The notes beneath the pieces were generated by a model. That model saw only the letters and a program-made list of their open reading frames with translations, searched no databases and was not told where the DNA came from. From assembly GCA_949752795.1 (NCBI GenBank), contig OX457060.1, positions 1,034,501 to 1,098,500 of the forward strand: a stretch of 64,000 bases of DNA, written 5' to 3'. Of the stretch, positions 14,997 through 26,719 are shown in pieces; the stretch's first letter is position 1, and every line of letters starts with the position of its first letter. This DNA comes from Hyperoodon ampullatus (Eukaryota > Chordata > Mammalia > Artiodactyla > Ziphiidae). The position numbers and the translations under genes are program-made.

Positions 14997-15225
14997 CTGC
15001 AGCAGCCCTCGCTTTGCCAGTCCCTACCTTTCGTCTCTAAATTATCAATATACAAATATATATTATAAATATAATCTTTGTGTAACCCTGACTTGATGAG
15101 AAACATTTTCAGCTTTTTTTTCCTAAGAATTGTCAACATCTTTTTTATAAGTGTGGTTTAAAAAAAAAAAAACTTGACAGAGCAATCCGTGGCTTTATAA
15201 AATAAAGGTATTTATAAGCAAAGCA
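14997..15225 (+). other. TMEM108: TMEM108 3' UTR to proximal poly(A) site
   Basis: This AT-rich stretch after the stop includes an almost pure A/T run at about 15040-15078 and an internal A-run. It ends about 20 bases after the AATAAA at 15201. The exact cleavage site is inferred. The transcript may extend to the distal signal at 16671. Confidence 0.6.
15201..15206 (+). promoter_or_regulatory. TMEM108: Polyadenylation signal AATAAA, proximal, TMEM108
   Basis: A canonical AATAAA lies 205 bp past the stop codon, followed by a T/G-rich stretch that could act as the downstream element. Confidence 0.65.
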
Positions 15226-16517
15226 GTTGCATTGATTGCTTCTCTTCATAACTGTCCTTGAGCATGTGGGGGTCCCAGCAGCCCCAGGCAGGTGAGGGGA
15301 GAGACCGACTTGTACAAGGTGATGTTAAAACGGCCAAGCGCACGGCCTCTGAGGCTGCTTAAAGCTCTGCTTCCTCTCGATTCAATGTGACGGACCCCAT
15401 TTCCGCCGCCTCCTCCACACACCAGCGACGGAGCTGGGCCGCCGCCGAGAGGGACACCAGCGGACGAGGAAGAGGGAGCACCTCATCCTCCCAGGTGCCC
15501 CGAGCCTCGCGACGGCACAGTTGGGGTTCGGATGCAGGCAGGAGCTGGAGATCGTGGAGGCATCCTCAGGCCACGCCCCCTGACATCCCACACTGCGAGC
15601 GTCCAGGCAGGACTGCTTTCCCGGCGACCGAAGGCTCCCCTCCAAGCACATCCCTGCAGCCTCCCACCACCCACAAATGCATTAGACGGCGTGCCTTTCT
15701 CTGGAGAGGGTTTGGATGCGGATCCCAGCCCTGGAGCTTCGGAACGCTTGCTCTTCTCCAAGGATCCAACGTTTCGGGGTTCACCTTCGTTTTCTCAAAA
15801 GGCCATCCCATCACTCCGCTGGGGAACGTGTTTGTGGAAGAAACCTTGGAGTGTGGAGCTGTAATTTTCTAAACCTTCCTCCCAGGATCTTAAAATAACA
15901 AGATTGCCAAAGCGGATGGCTCGGGAGGAAGATGTCATTGTATTCTTGCTCAGCCCTGCAGGCCTGCCTGGGGGTCACGGGGACGTCTCCCCTCACTGCT
16001 CTCTCCGTCGGTGGTCACCTGCTGCCCCGTGGGCCCACAGCCAACAGGGGTCAGACCCCCAGAGACGTGAGAGGGGCTTCCAGAGATGGCTGCTTCTCCA
16101 TTTTATCCCTGCTGTATAGTGGCTGGGAGAGAAGATAACTGCTTTGACCTTCCTTTCTCTAAAAGAAAAATAGTTTGATAGTATATTTTGAATATAGATG
16201 TTCTTATAGTCAGATTGGGACCTGAACTTGAATGTTGAGTCATATGTTCGTGTTATTGCTGTGGTCTCTTTATCATAACTTTTTCCTTTCTTCCTACATT
16301 TTCCTTAAAAAAAAAAAAAGATGGCCTTCAAAAGTGTGTGTTCTCAATGTCTATGAACCTACTTGACATGAGTTTGGTGATCGTCTGTCTTCAAAGACTC
16401 TTCAACCCACAAAGAAGCAGGTTACGTGTTTCTCTGAGATTCATTTCCCAGCGTGTTGCTGTCTGATCTTTCAACCTTATCATAATATTTCTGTCCGTGA
16501 TTGCATTTAAAGTATCA

Positions 16518-16615
16518 ATGTGTGTGTGTGTATATAGAGAAAGAAATCTGTTTGAAAAGTAAAGTTTATATATAATATATGTAATCAGAGATACATATGT
16601 TATATATACATATGT
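16518..16615. repeat. GT/TA microsatellite and AT-rich palindromes
   Basis: A GTGTGTGTGT run turns into TATATA. Further on, inverted arms 'ACATATG' and 'CATATGT' flank a TTATATATA-type centre at about 16593-16615. Confidence 0.75.
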
Positions 16616-16670
16616 GGGATGTATGACTTATTTTTCCTTATCCACAGAATTCAGCTACCATGTATATATA

Positions 16671-16676
16671 AATAAA
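16671..16676 (+). promoter_or_regulatory. TMEM108: Possible distal polyadenylation signal AATAAA, TMEM108
   Basis: A second AATAAA lies 1.67 kb past the stop in AT-rich DNA that could be an extended 3' UTR. The region between it and the proximal signal has no recognised gene or repeat apart from a short GT/TA microsatellite near 16520. Confidence 0.4.
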
Positions 16677-17489
16677 CTTATTTTATTAGCCAGAGGATTA
16701 AGTTGCTAATACATTTTGCATTCTTTTCATTTTTAAATAACTTTTAAGTCTTCCTTCAGTACCAACACTACCTGTCCATCTGTATTTTTTAATCTGTTTT
16801 AACAGTAAGTTGGATTTTTATCAGAGTGATGAGCTAATAGCCACTTATCATTTGATAAAACAAAATCTTTAGAACATGTTTGGGATTTCTCCTCCCAAAA
16901 GTCATTTGTCTTCAGGTCTTTAGAGATACTGGTGTCAAGACACCCTCCTCCCCGTCCCTGGGCTCAGGATTGTATTGTAAATATCTTTGGTCAGAGAAAT
17001 CTGAAGTTAACCTCGCCACTGAGTGTCACCATTCCGTAGAGTAACAGTGCCTAAACATGGCACCTTTGCAAACAATGTAATCAGTGGCTTGAGCTCTTCA
17101 CTTAGCCTTGGATGATGCATCCTAGAATTCCTGCAGCTCCTGGGACCCATCAGCATCACCTGTTTTAAGAGGATGTTATTATAACACAGACTAGTGGGAG
17201 CCACGGGCCTTCGGGGTGCACCAGAGGTGGTGTTCTCAGCGAGAAAGCCACATCTAAATGAACAAGGGGCACTGCCAGCCTTTACTTGATCAAATCGGTT
17301 CCTTAATCTGATAATCATATAACCAACATTGATATTTATAAAGTACCTTCCATGTCATTTCAAATAGAAAAAGTAGAAGGAAGAAAGAAAAAGGGAGGAG
17401 CACATAGAATATTCCAGAATATTTAACTCTACCTGTGTGACATCGGGAGGTACCCTGTTTTCTGGGTTTAGGGAGACAGAGGGGGTCCT

Positions 17490-17640
17490 AGATAAGTCAC
17501 TGGACTAGGAGTCAGAAGAGGCCTTCTCGTCCCAGCTCTGCCACCTCCTGGACAGGGGACCTTGGGTGAGTCACGGCAGCTCTCAGGTTTGTCATCGCAC
17601 AAGGGAGAATAGGTGGTCACAGGACATGTGAAGATGCTTC
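17490..17640 (+). mobile_element. MIR SINE fragment
   Basis: 'GACTAGGAGTCAGAAGAGGC' with 'GACCTTGGGTGAGTCACGGC', typical of the MIR core. Confidence 0.5.
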
Positions 17641-18225
17641 TGGAGTTGTGCACTGTGCAGCCCAAATGTCAGTGCGTGTCAACCCTGAACCTACCTCCTA
17701 AGGTCGAACTGAGAACTCGGTGAAGTAAGGCATGGAAACCTGCCCAGCACTGGATGGATTCAGCTGACCCCTTCCCCTTCTCTCCTCAAGGGACATTGCC
17801 ACATTGCAGGATCTGGGGTAAATATCCAGCTCTGGGTTTTGGATACTTCATTTCTCTAGGGTTAAACTTAAATGCAGTGGATTTTAGGTCCATTTTGTTA
17901 TCCTGGGGGCTGCAAGATCCTTTCTGGATACTGAGGGCATGAGTTAAAGTCTGGAGGGTGTCATCCAATCCTAACTTGGAGCACCCTTAAAGATCTTACC
18001 AGAAAACCTCTTGTTTTTATTTGCTAGTTTTCTGGCAGTTGGGGAAACAGAGGTGTGGGGAACATCTGGAGCATAATAGGTGGCTGACGTGTGTGGGACC
18101 TGAATTTGCCCACGGTCCCTTGTCTAGTGTATGAGAGAGTTAAGAGCCCAGGCCAGTGCATGGAAAATAAGGTCCAGAGAGGTGAAGCAGTGTGGCCAAG
18201 GTCAAGCGGCTGATGAACACAGTGC

Positions 18226-18250
18226 GGGAGGGTGGGGGCGGGGAGGGGGG
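18226..18250 (+). promoter_or_regulatory. G-quadruplex motif upstream of BFSP2
   Basis: Five G-runs of lengths 3, 3, 5, 4 and 6 are separated by single bases A, T, C and A. It lies 646 bp before the BFSP2 start codon. Folding potential is clear from sequence; a regulatory role is only inferred. Confidence 0.6.
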
Positions 18251-18429
18251 CAGGAAGGTGCCAGGGAGGGACCTGAAGCTGCTGCCGGGACTGAGGGAGG
18301 AGGCGTGAAGGAAGCAACAGGCTTACTTTGTTTCTCTGGAGTCCCTGGGGCTGCCTCCCACCAAGGCTGGTTCACAGCCATTTCCAGGCACACCTCCACA
18401 GTCACACATGCAACACAAGTAAGGCTGGA

Positions 18430-18560
18430 GAGCCCTGACATCAGCCCTGGAACACCTGGAGTCAGTCCTGGCTCAGCCACTCGCTGCACTTGTGATCTAA
18501 GGTCTCTGAGCCTCAGTTTACCCATCTGTGAAGTGGGGCTGCTGGGTGCCTGCCTTGCCC
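18430..18560 (+). mobile_element. MIR SINE fragment
   Basis: 'CTGAGCCTCAGTTTACCCAT' and 'CTGTGAAGTGGGGCTG' are the MIR 3' core. It lies about 340-470 bp before the BFSP2 start codon. Confidence 0.62.
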
Positions 18561-18895
18561 TCTCAGGTAGTGAAATACACAAGCCCAGATGAGCCACCTT
18601 CACAGCCTGCACTGATCCAGCCTCCCCACTACCCGCAGAAAAATCTAGGAGGTCATGTGCACAGCCTGCACATGACCCTGCGGAGAACGCCTGAGGGCCT
18701 CTCTGCACACAGCCCTTGGGGGGGCCATTTCCCTTTCAGCCTGGTGAATGGTGGAAACTCATGGAAAACAGCAGACACAGCAGCCCTGGCACAGGGAAGC
18801 TGCCAGAGAGGCCAAGTCACGGGGACGCTGGGGCTGGAAACCAAAAGCCACTGGGCTGTGCAAACCCACTAGGCACAGCAGAGGCAGAAGGGGTG

Positions 18896-19384
18896 ATGAG
18901 CACAAGGCGGGTGGTGGTGGACGCGCCCGCGGGGGCCAGCTCCAGCATGCCGCTCCAGAGGCACAAGGCATCCTTCCGGGGAGCACAGTCATCGTCTTCC
19001 CTGGATAGCCTCCCAGCCTCCAGGACTATTGCCGTGGGTGGTCTTGCCCGCACACCCAGGGTCTATGTAGGCATGACACCCAGTGGGTGCACAGGTGGCC
19101 TGGGTGCCCGCGTGACCCGCCGGGCCCTGGGCATCAGCAGCGTCTTCCTGCAGGGCCTGCGGAGCTCAGGCCTGGCCACAGCACCCACTCCAGGCCTGGA
19201 GAGGGACCTCAGTGCCGTCGAGGACCTGGGGGGTTGCCTGGTGGAATACATGGCCAAGGTGCACGCCCTTGAGAAAGTCAGCCAGGAGCTGGAGGCACAG
19301 CTGCGGATGCACCTGGACAGCAAGACCACGCGCTCAGAGAGCTGCAGTGCCCTCCGGGCCTCATGGACCAGCAGCTGCCAGCAG
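18896..19384 (+). CDS. BFSP2: BFSP2 (phakinin/CP49) exon 1: head domain and coil 1A
   Basis: The exon has 163 codons from ATG at 18896 (G at -3) to the donor GTGAGT at 19385. An in-frame extension upstream to 18716 is open, but the human protein begins at this Met ('MS.RRVVVD'). Phakinin is a lens fibre intermediate-filament protein that co-assembles with filensin (BFSP1) into beaded filaments, needed for lens clarity (family knowledge). Residues 1-110 form the Ser/Arg/Gly-rich head, including '[20 protein letters not shown]'. Coil 1A starts at residue 111 with '[16 protein letters not shown]', where most intermediate filaments have an LNDR-type motif; this departure is typical of phakinin. 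The exon is intact. Confidence 0.97.
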
Positions 19385-19589
19385 GTGAGTGCCTGGGAGA
19401 GGATGCTGACAGCTGCCTGCTGCACCTCTGGAGGGTCATTATCAGACAGCAAGGGTGCCGAGGCAGGGGGCAGGGAAGTGAGCGGTCTGACGCCAGAGAG
19501 ACTGACCCTAACCCCTTACGCTTCCGTGCTAAAACCGTGAAGGACGATAACAACAGTAATAATAATACTAATAATAATAATAACAGTAA

Positions 19590-19800
19590 CAGGGCCCACC
19601 ATTTACTGAGGTGCGCTCGGGGCCACGCCCACGCCAGGCCCTGTGCAGGCACTATCTCCTCTGGGGCTCAAAGCAATGCTGTGCAGAGGCTCATTCACTG
19701 ATTTCATTCTTAGATGGAAAAACTGAGGCGCAAAGAAGTTATGTGCCCAAAATCACACAGCCTGTCGGGAGATGGAGCTGAGATTTGAACCTGAATTTTT
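19590..19800 (+). mobile_element. MIR SINE fragment preceded by (AAT)n
   Basis: 'CCACCATTTACTGAGGTGCG' to 'AAAATCACACAGCCTGTCGG'. It follows an AAT microsatellite at about 19553-19583, shortly after BFSP2 exon 1. Confidence 0.55.
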
Positions 19801-19961
19801 CCAGGTCCAAAGCTTGCATTTGTACCATCAGCCTGGGCTGACTCTGTAACCTTTGTGTTAAGAACGGGTTTTTACAGCCATCGTCAAATGGAATACCACT
19901 GAATGGATGTGGCATTAAAAACAATAGCTAAATGGAGGTATGTTCCTGTATCCATTTATAC

Positions 19962-20335
19962 AGGGCTGTCCCATAGAAATCTGAGCCATGCAGGTAATTG
20001 ACAAGTTTACTACCCACAGTAATAAAAGTAAAAAAAAAACAGGTGAGGTTAATATTAGTATATCTTATTTAACTCAATATATTTTAAATGTTATTTCAAC
20101 ATGTAATCAATATAAAAAGTATTAATGAGATCATTTACATTCAACGAGAGCCTCTGCAATGATGGAAATGTCCTGTATCCTCACTGTCTAGTCTGGTAGC
20201 CACCAGCCACCTCTGGCTATTGAGCACTTGACCTGTGGCTAATGAGACAGAGGAGTTAACATTTTTCTTTCATTTTCATTCATTTAAATTTAAATAGCCA
20301 CATGTGGCCAGTGGCTACCTTACTGGCCAGGGCAG
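19962..20335 (+). mobile_element. hAT-type MER DNA transposon remnant
   Basis: It starts 'CAGGGCTGTCCCATAGAAAT' and holds 'CAACATGTAATCAATATAAA'. It ends with the 'GTGGCCAGTGGCTACC' type terminus, matching a common mammalian MER family by memory; the exact name is uncertain. Confidence 0.6.
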
Positions 20336-21094
20336 GGCACAGAGGTTTCCTCTCTGTCCCTTACTTGGTCAGGACCTGCTCTCCAGGGTGCCAAGCTCAT
20401 CCGTCACGTCTGCCTGCAGCCTGTGGTTCTGACGCTGGGGCCGCAGCCAGCTTTGCACAGCTCACCTATCTCTTTGTGGGTGGCTGGCTTCTCTCCTCCC
20501 CCACTCCCACAAATGCTGGCCTTGGCATCCCTCTGAGCTAAATCAGCCTCTAGCCCAGCCAGGAACTGCCAGCTCAGACCCTTCGCACCCTGGGGCACCC
20601 AGCACGCAGCCCACGGGGGGAGCTCACGGACCTTCACTCGTGTGTGGCCAGGTGATGCTGGGCAGACACACTCAGGGGCCCCCCATTTGCCCCTCCTGCC
20701 TCCCACTTCACCCCAGGATGCTTCTCCCCCACCACCAGCTGGTGCCTAGGTGACAGCACAGTACGCATGACACCCAACACTGTCCTCTCAGCTTTTCCCC
20801 AGAGCTGCTGTTCTGCTTGCATCCATCTAGGCTGTGAGGAGAACCATCTTAGAGCAGTCCGGGGCCTTAAAGCTGGCAAATCTCAGACAGCCATTCCTCC
20901 AGGGTTCTCTCCAACAGTGCTGATTCCAAATATTTGTGTCCTGTAAACCACCAGAACGCCCTTATTCCAATATTTCAGCATTTGCCAGACAATTTCTTGC
21001 ACTCAGATGCCACACTGACTTTTCACGAGAGGTCAGGCATCCCAATTTGTAGGTCAAAAAGTATGACCACAAAACCTAGTCCATACTCAAGAGA

Positions 21095-21195
21095 GACTGA
21101 CTTGGTCTGGCTCCAGAGGTCTGGGCAACTTTTACCCAACTTCTTTGAGCCTCAGTTTCCTTATCTGTAAAATGGGTATAATAACGCTGTGGGTA
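21095..21195 (+). mobile_element. MIR SINE fragment
   Basis: 'TGAGCCTCAGTTTCCTTATC' then 'TGTAAAATGGGTATAATAAC'. Confidence 0.6.
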
Positions 21196-21934
21196 TTCCA
21201 GCAAGTCCATAGATAAATAAGTTGCATAGGTCCTGCCTGCAGGTAGGCTACAGACCAGAGAAGTGCACAGTGAGAGCAGTACAGGCACAGTGCTGTGGGC
21301 TGGATGCCAAGACAGTCAGCCCCTGAATGGGGGTCATTTTCCTTTCAAGTGACTCTAAGTGAGATTCTAAGTATGAATACAGAGTTCTCTTTTTCCTCTT
21401 TTATAAAACATGGACTTGAAGATACAGTTAGAACAACCTATAAAGTGGAGTCATTTCTGTATCACACAGCCCAGTCCTCCAGCCATGTTTAGCTCTGTTC
21501 CATCAAAGAGAACAAAAGAAAATTCTACATATCTGAGATAGACACATGATTTTCTTTCTGTTGCTGTTGCATTCGGCTCTAAGACAGCTTTGCCGATACC
21601 CTCTCTCCACCCCGTACTCTCCGCCCGTCACCAGGAGGCTCGCTTGGACATGCGCCATTTGACTGCATTCTGTCCCGGCCGAAAACCCTCTGGGCTCCTC
21701 CTCACCCACGGGACACAATCCACGACCCCGGGCTCAGTCCACAAGGCCCTTCCGAAGCCACCTCCTACCTGGGAGGCCGTGAGCACACCCCATGCCCTCG
21801 GCCTGGCGACTCCTCTGAGCTGCTTTCCTGCTCCTTCTGTGATCGCTTGACAGCCTGCACGTACATCCACTGCGGCAGTTACCAGGTTGTCCTGTGTCAT
21901 TTGCGTGTCTAGACCCTCACAGTCCAGGATCACT

Positions 21935-22130
21935 TAGGCAAGTGGAAGGGGCACAAGCTGGGGGTCAGGGGAACCTGCATTTGGCTGCTGGCTCTGCTTC
22001 CTACTAGCTGGGTGGCTTTGCATCAGTTACTTAACTTCTCTGAACTTGTCTCCTCATCTGCAATTCATCTAGTACACAGGGCTGTTAGGGGGTTAACTGA
22101 ATGTAACGTATTTAGTAAAATCAGTGACTA
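21935..22130 (+). mobile_element. MIR SINE
   Basis: 'GTCAGGGGAACCTGCATTTG', 'CAGTTACTTAACTTCTCTGA', 'GGGCTGTTAGGGGGTTAACT'. Confidence 0.62.
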
Positions 22131-22849
22131 ACAGCGTAGAAAGAAAGTTTCTCTGCTGGCACTGCAGATACCTAGAGGCATGTACACGATCGACGCTCAG
22201 AGCTGAGCGGGACCTCCCCTCAAATCCTGGTTCTACCACTCACGTGGGCCACCCACCCACCTGCTCCATGTCTCCCTTTCCCCGTCTTTGAAATGGACGA
22301 ACACCTCACCAGTAGAACGGGCCACTATGAGCATGAAATGAAATAAGATGTGGAAAGGGGCTGTGCACGTGCAGCGTGGCATCCTCAGTCAGAGCACTTG
22401 CCCCCGGGGGCTGGGCCTCTGGCCAAGGGCTTGCTGTTGGAGCCATGGCTCCCTTCAGGGCCTTAGCAAGACTCCTTCCCCCCACCCACCAACAGTGTCC
22501 TCTCGTCACCCAAGAACCTGGGGAGACAGCTGCCTCCTAAGCCCTCTCTGTCCCCCAACGGTAGGCCCAACTGCTGGGCACCGAGAAACAACACCCTTCC
22601 CCCTGAGCGGCAGGCCCCACTGCCTCCCTGGGTGCTGGTCAAGGAGCCCTAGACCCCCCCCCCCACCAGCCAGTCCCCTCAGAGCTCAGGAAGGACCCGA
22701 CACCCCCCACCAGGCCATCTCCCCGTTCCCGGCCTAGAGCTCAGCCCCCCGCACCTCCACAGTTCAGTTACGTCAGGAAGGGGCGCCCTTCTCCTCACGG
22801 AGTCTCAGTGGCAGCCACACGTGCTGGGGGTGGCTGGAAGCCGAAAACT

Positions 22850-23150
22850 CTTGTTCCTCTGCCCTCGCTTGGACTTCTTGGCCTGGAGCTTCCTGCCCAT
22901 CTTCCCGAACACCTGCCCCCACATTCCTTACCCTTCACAACGCTCCCTTACCCTCGCCCCTTGGAAGCCCATTTTCCTCCATCTGCAACCACCTCCCCGC
23001 CCTTGTGCGCCCAGCAGACCTCCTCACCCTTCAAGTCCAGTTCAATGGCACCTCCCCCTGTGAAGCCCTCCCTGATCTTCTTTGACTCCTCAGGACCAGC
23101 ACTGTGCTTGAGGCTTGGGATCAAGCTCTCCGTTACTGAGCCCTGAAGGG
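22850..23150 (+). mobile_element. L2 LINE 3' fragment
   Basis: Diverged sense L2, with 'CCTTCAAGTCCAGTTCAATG' followed by 'GCACCTCCCCCTGTGAAGCC'. Confidence 0.5.
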
Positions 23151-23584
23151 GCTGAATGGTGGTTGGGCACCTAGAGAGACATGTCACCTCCTCCTTAGCC
23201 TGGGCCCCTAACAGGATCCAACAGGGACCTCTGTGGCCCAAGAGCAGGTTGGGCTGGAAGTGCATTTCAGCGGCACATTCTCAGACCAGGCTGCAGGAGC
23301 CACGGGGACGTTCAGAACAAGTGACCAGCATGATTTCCTTTTATGTCCAACACTTCTGTAGCTGTTTGTGAAAAGAGAACAAAAGGTTGGAAGGGGACAG
23401 GGCAGGATTAACTGAGAACTCCCAGAGCCTTTCTGGGAAAGGGTCTCTCCCATAGCCTCTCCCACCCCCACCAAGAGCTTTCACCCACCAACCATGAGGA
23501 GACAAACGCACGTATTCAGAACAAGAAAGAAGGGGTTGAGAGGGGGAAAGAGGTTGTTGCCACTGTGGGAAAAGCCACAGCATG

Positions 23585-23757
23585 GAAAGCAGCCCGGAAC
23601 GGGGTCTCTAGCAGGGGTTCACACCGTAGCAGGGTCAGGAAAGCAGCCCGGAACAGGGTCTCTATCAGGGGTTCACACCGTAGCAGGGTCGGGAAAGCAG
23701 CCCAGAACAGGGTCTCTATCAGGGGTTCACACCGTAGCAGGGTCGGGAAAGCAGCCT
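23585..23757. repeat. 54-bp minisatellite, about 3.2 copies
   Basis: The start string 'GAAAGCAGCCC' recurs at 23585, 23639 and 23693, and a variant 'GAAAGCAGCCT' at 23747: exact 54 bp spacing. Copies 2 and 3 are almost identical; copy 1 differs at a few sites. Because 54 is a multiple of three, it yields repeating open frames on both strands that are not genes. Confidence 0.95.
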
Positions 23758-24671
23758 GAGGAAAGTGTCTCCATCCTCTTTCACTGTATATGTTTGTGAG
23801 CCTTGGAAGAACCAGGGTCAGAGTCAGGGCCAGCTTCACGGCTATGGGCCGAGTACAGCCCTATGGAGCTCTGAAGGCCCCCAAAGTTGGGCTTTAAGAC
23901 TCGGTAGCCACCATCTTGAAACTCTCACTAGCTGTATCTTTGAATCTGTATTTTGTAAGTGAAGTCCAAGGGCACGATGAAGCGTGGGTCAGGAACTTGG
24001 AGCCTTGGCTCAAACGGGGTCCCTGTCTCCCTGGGACAGCCAGGTCCCATGACCCCTGGAGACCCGAGGCCTCTCCTGACCTCCCCTCCTTGCCCCACCC
24101 CCAGCAGAGGCCTGGTCACAGGGGCAGGGAGGGTCTGGGTGGCATGTTGGGTTCAGTACTCTTGGGGGTCTCCTGTCCCCCATGGCTTAGGGTGGCCAGT
24201 ATATAGGAAAGGGAGATGCCTGGCTGGACTTCCCCATCCCTGACCAGGGCCTGGCACCTCAGTCCAGTGGCTGGCAGGAAGGGTAATCCCCCAGTAGTGG
24301 GCCACAATGTGCCCCAAATCATGTGGCCCAGCCCCCTGGGTGCCTGTGAGGGTTGCAGCTGCCCCGTGGCCATCCCTGTGCTCAAGGGATTGCAAGATTA
24401 AACAGCAAAAATGGCCATGATAGGTCAAGAGAAAAACCAGGAAGAAAGGAAAATCTTAGTACCTTTAAAGGCCCCCTTTCTCCTGCTTTTTGAACACGGA
24501 GCTCTATATTTTCATTTTGTACTGGGACCCACAAATTATGGAGCCAGTCCTAGTTAGAGTTAAATGTATATGAAGTTTCTTTTCAAGTCCAAATCTCTCT
24601 CTGTGTGACTCAGCTGTGTTAGAACCTCTCAGCTATTGATACTTCTGCTAAGCAGTAAAAACAGATGGAAA

Positions 24672-24861
24672 GGGCTTCCCTGGTGGCTCAGTGGTTGAGA
24701 GTCCGCCTGCCGATGCAGGGGACACGGGCTCGTGCCCCGGTCTGGGAAGATCCCACATGCCGCGAAGCGGCTGGGCCCGTGAGCCATGGCCGCTGAGCCT
24801 GCGCGTCCGGAGCCTGTGCTCCGCAACGGGAGAGGCCACAACAGTGAGAGGCCCGCATACC

Positions 24862-24888
<27 letters not shown>
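24672..24888 (+). mobile_element. Cetacean tRNA-derived SINE (short CHR type)
   Basis: A full-length copy with a long A-tail and target duplication 'AAACAGATGGAA' on both sides (about 24659-24670 and 24892-24903). Confidence 0.93.
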
Positions 24889-24895
<7 letters not shown>

Positions 24896-26719
24896 AGATG
24901 GAAGAATTCCCAGGTGGTGGCCACAGATGCCAAGGCGGACCCGGGCACCAGCCCACTGCTCGGGCAAAAGGTGGCCCTTTCCGTCTCTGGCTTTGCTGAG
25001 TGCTCTGACTTTCCTTGCCAAGTGAATAATACTGATAATAAGCTCTGGCAGCAACATCAGGCCCTTTCATCCTCTAACAGGCCAAACACAAGGTTGGAAT
25101 TAGCAGCCTCCCTTCCTCGGAGCTGCGGATAAAAGGAGAGTGGGGACAGAGGAGGTGCAGCCACAGAGTCTCAAAGCACAGGGAGCGGGCGGAGGCCAGG
25201 TCCATGGAGATGCTGCCTGGGGAAGAAAGAGGAACGTGGCGGCTTAAATCTCCACCGAATTTAGGGGTCTCCATGGGAGAAACCAGTGGCTTACACCTCC
25301 AACAGCAAAGGCTGTCAGCTGGAGTACAGGAGAAATCAAAATTATTGAAAGGCAAGAGGATTAGAATTTTAAATGGGCCTGATCTGAATATTTTCCCTGC
25401 TCTCACAGTCCCTCTTTCTGTCCCTTGCAGAGAAAGAGAGCCCATACTCTGGGGATCTACCTATTTGGGGAAATAGCTGGAAACTTAGGCAATCTAGGTC
25501 TGGGCCAGGTTTCTCTCCCCACAGCACTTGTGGTCCTAGCAGGTTTTTAAATAAAAGATATGAGAAGAATCCTCCCCACTGAATAAAATGAAAGGCAACA
25601 GGGTCATTGTTGTGATTCACAACCTGGTGTCCCTGAAAGGGGGAAGGAGAAAGAACTGAGCAGTTTTAGAGCCAGCAAAAGCTTGAATGCATTTACCCAA
25701 GACAAACCACACAGTCTACTGCTCAAGAAATACAATTTCTTTAGTGAGAGGAGGCCAGTAAGATAGTTACTCTGTTAGCTGGTCTATAAGGGACACTGAC
25801 GTATCATTAGAAATGTAACCATACAGAGAAAAATATATTGAGAATTCCTCTGAGGGAGAGTGCTGTGTAAGACTGAAAAAGATCCTCGGACGGAGCAGGG
25901 GAGGGGAAGGAGGCTGGAGGCTCTTGACTGAGTAATACAGGCGGTCAGTAAGCTGCATTCTAAGAAGGGTGGTTTCCTGGGGGCTCTTGTTTTGCTGCAT
26001 AGAGTGTCTGGGAGGGAGCAGAATTGCTAAAGAATTTAGGGGAGAGACTGAGTCCTGTTACTCGGGGCCTCTGTGCCCTTCCCATACGCCGAGCTCAGCC
26101 ACTCTTAAATCTCTTAAGATCTGTTAAAATATGAGGTCCGTGCTGAGGAAGGGGACAGAACAATCTAGACAATTGAAAAGAGAGGCTGTGCTGCAACGAC
26201 TGGGGATTATGAAACCAGAGAGCCCTGAGGTCAAACTCGGGCCCCACATGACCTCCAGGTAAGTTCTTCCTTGATCTCTCTGCATCTTGATACCTCATCT
26301 GGATAATGAGGATGTTTGGAGACTTTCTTGAATGATAAATTGTCTCTGAGAAGAAAACACTAGTGCCCTTCCTGCAGAAATTAAAAAGAAAGGGATGTGT
26401 ACTATCTCTACTACTATGTAACATTGGTCAGACGTAGTAGTCAGTGCAATCAGAGAAGGGAAAGTGATCGGGAAGCACCAAGAACTGGAACAAAAAAGGG
26501 AAAATGCTGGTCTTTCTGGAGAGTCCAAAGGTTCCATGTGACAATTTTACAACAAACAATAACATGATTTTAGTAAAGTAGCAGGTTATAAAAAGAAATA
26601 AAGATCAATGCCCCTCATATCTATACACAACAAAAAAAGATATAACAGAAGAGAAAATCTCATTTATGATAGCAAAAAATAAAATGAAATACCTTTAAAT
26701 AAACTTAACACGACATGTC

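Larger units (their letters stand above)
16700..18895. other. TMEM108-BFSP2 intergenic region and putative BFSP2 upstream region
   Basis: There is no gene in these 2.2 kb. They hold MIR fragments (about 17490-17640, 18150-18220, 18430-18560) and a G-quadruplex motif at 18226-18250. The BFSP2 5' UTR must lie just before 18896. No TATA box is obvious close to the start codon, and the promoter position is not determined. Confidence 0.6.

Noticed and set aside
18716..18895. In-frame upstream extension of BFSP2 by 60 codons
   Set aside because: The peptide here has no resemblance to phakinin, and the human protein begins at the Met at 18896. The extension is 5' UTR or promoter DNA that happens to lack stops.
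18800..18895. Lens MAF-type or AP-1 element in 'CCAAGTCACGG' just upstream of BFSP2
   Set aside because: It is only a half-site match to a MAF recognition element. One short string is expected by chance and the transcription start is unknown.
23585..23757. Spaced direct repeats suggesting a CRISPR array
   Set aside because: Units are contiguous 54 bp tandem copies without unique spacers, in a mammalian intron, so this is a minisatellite.
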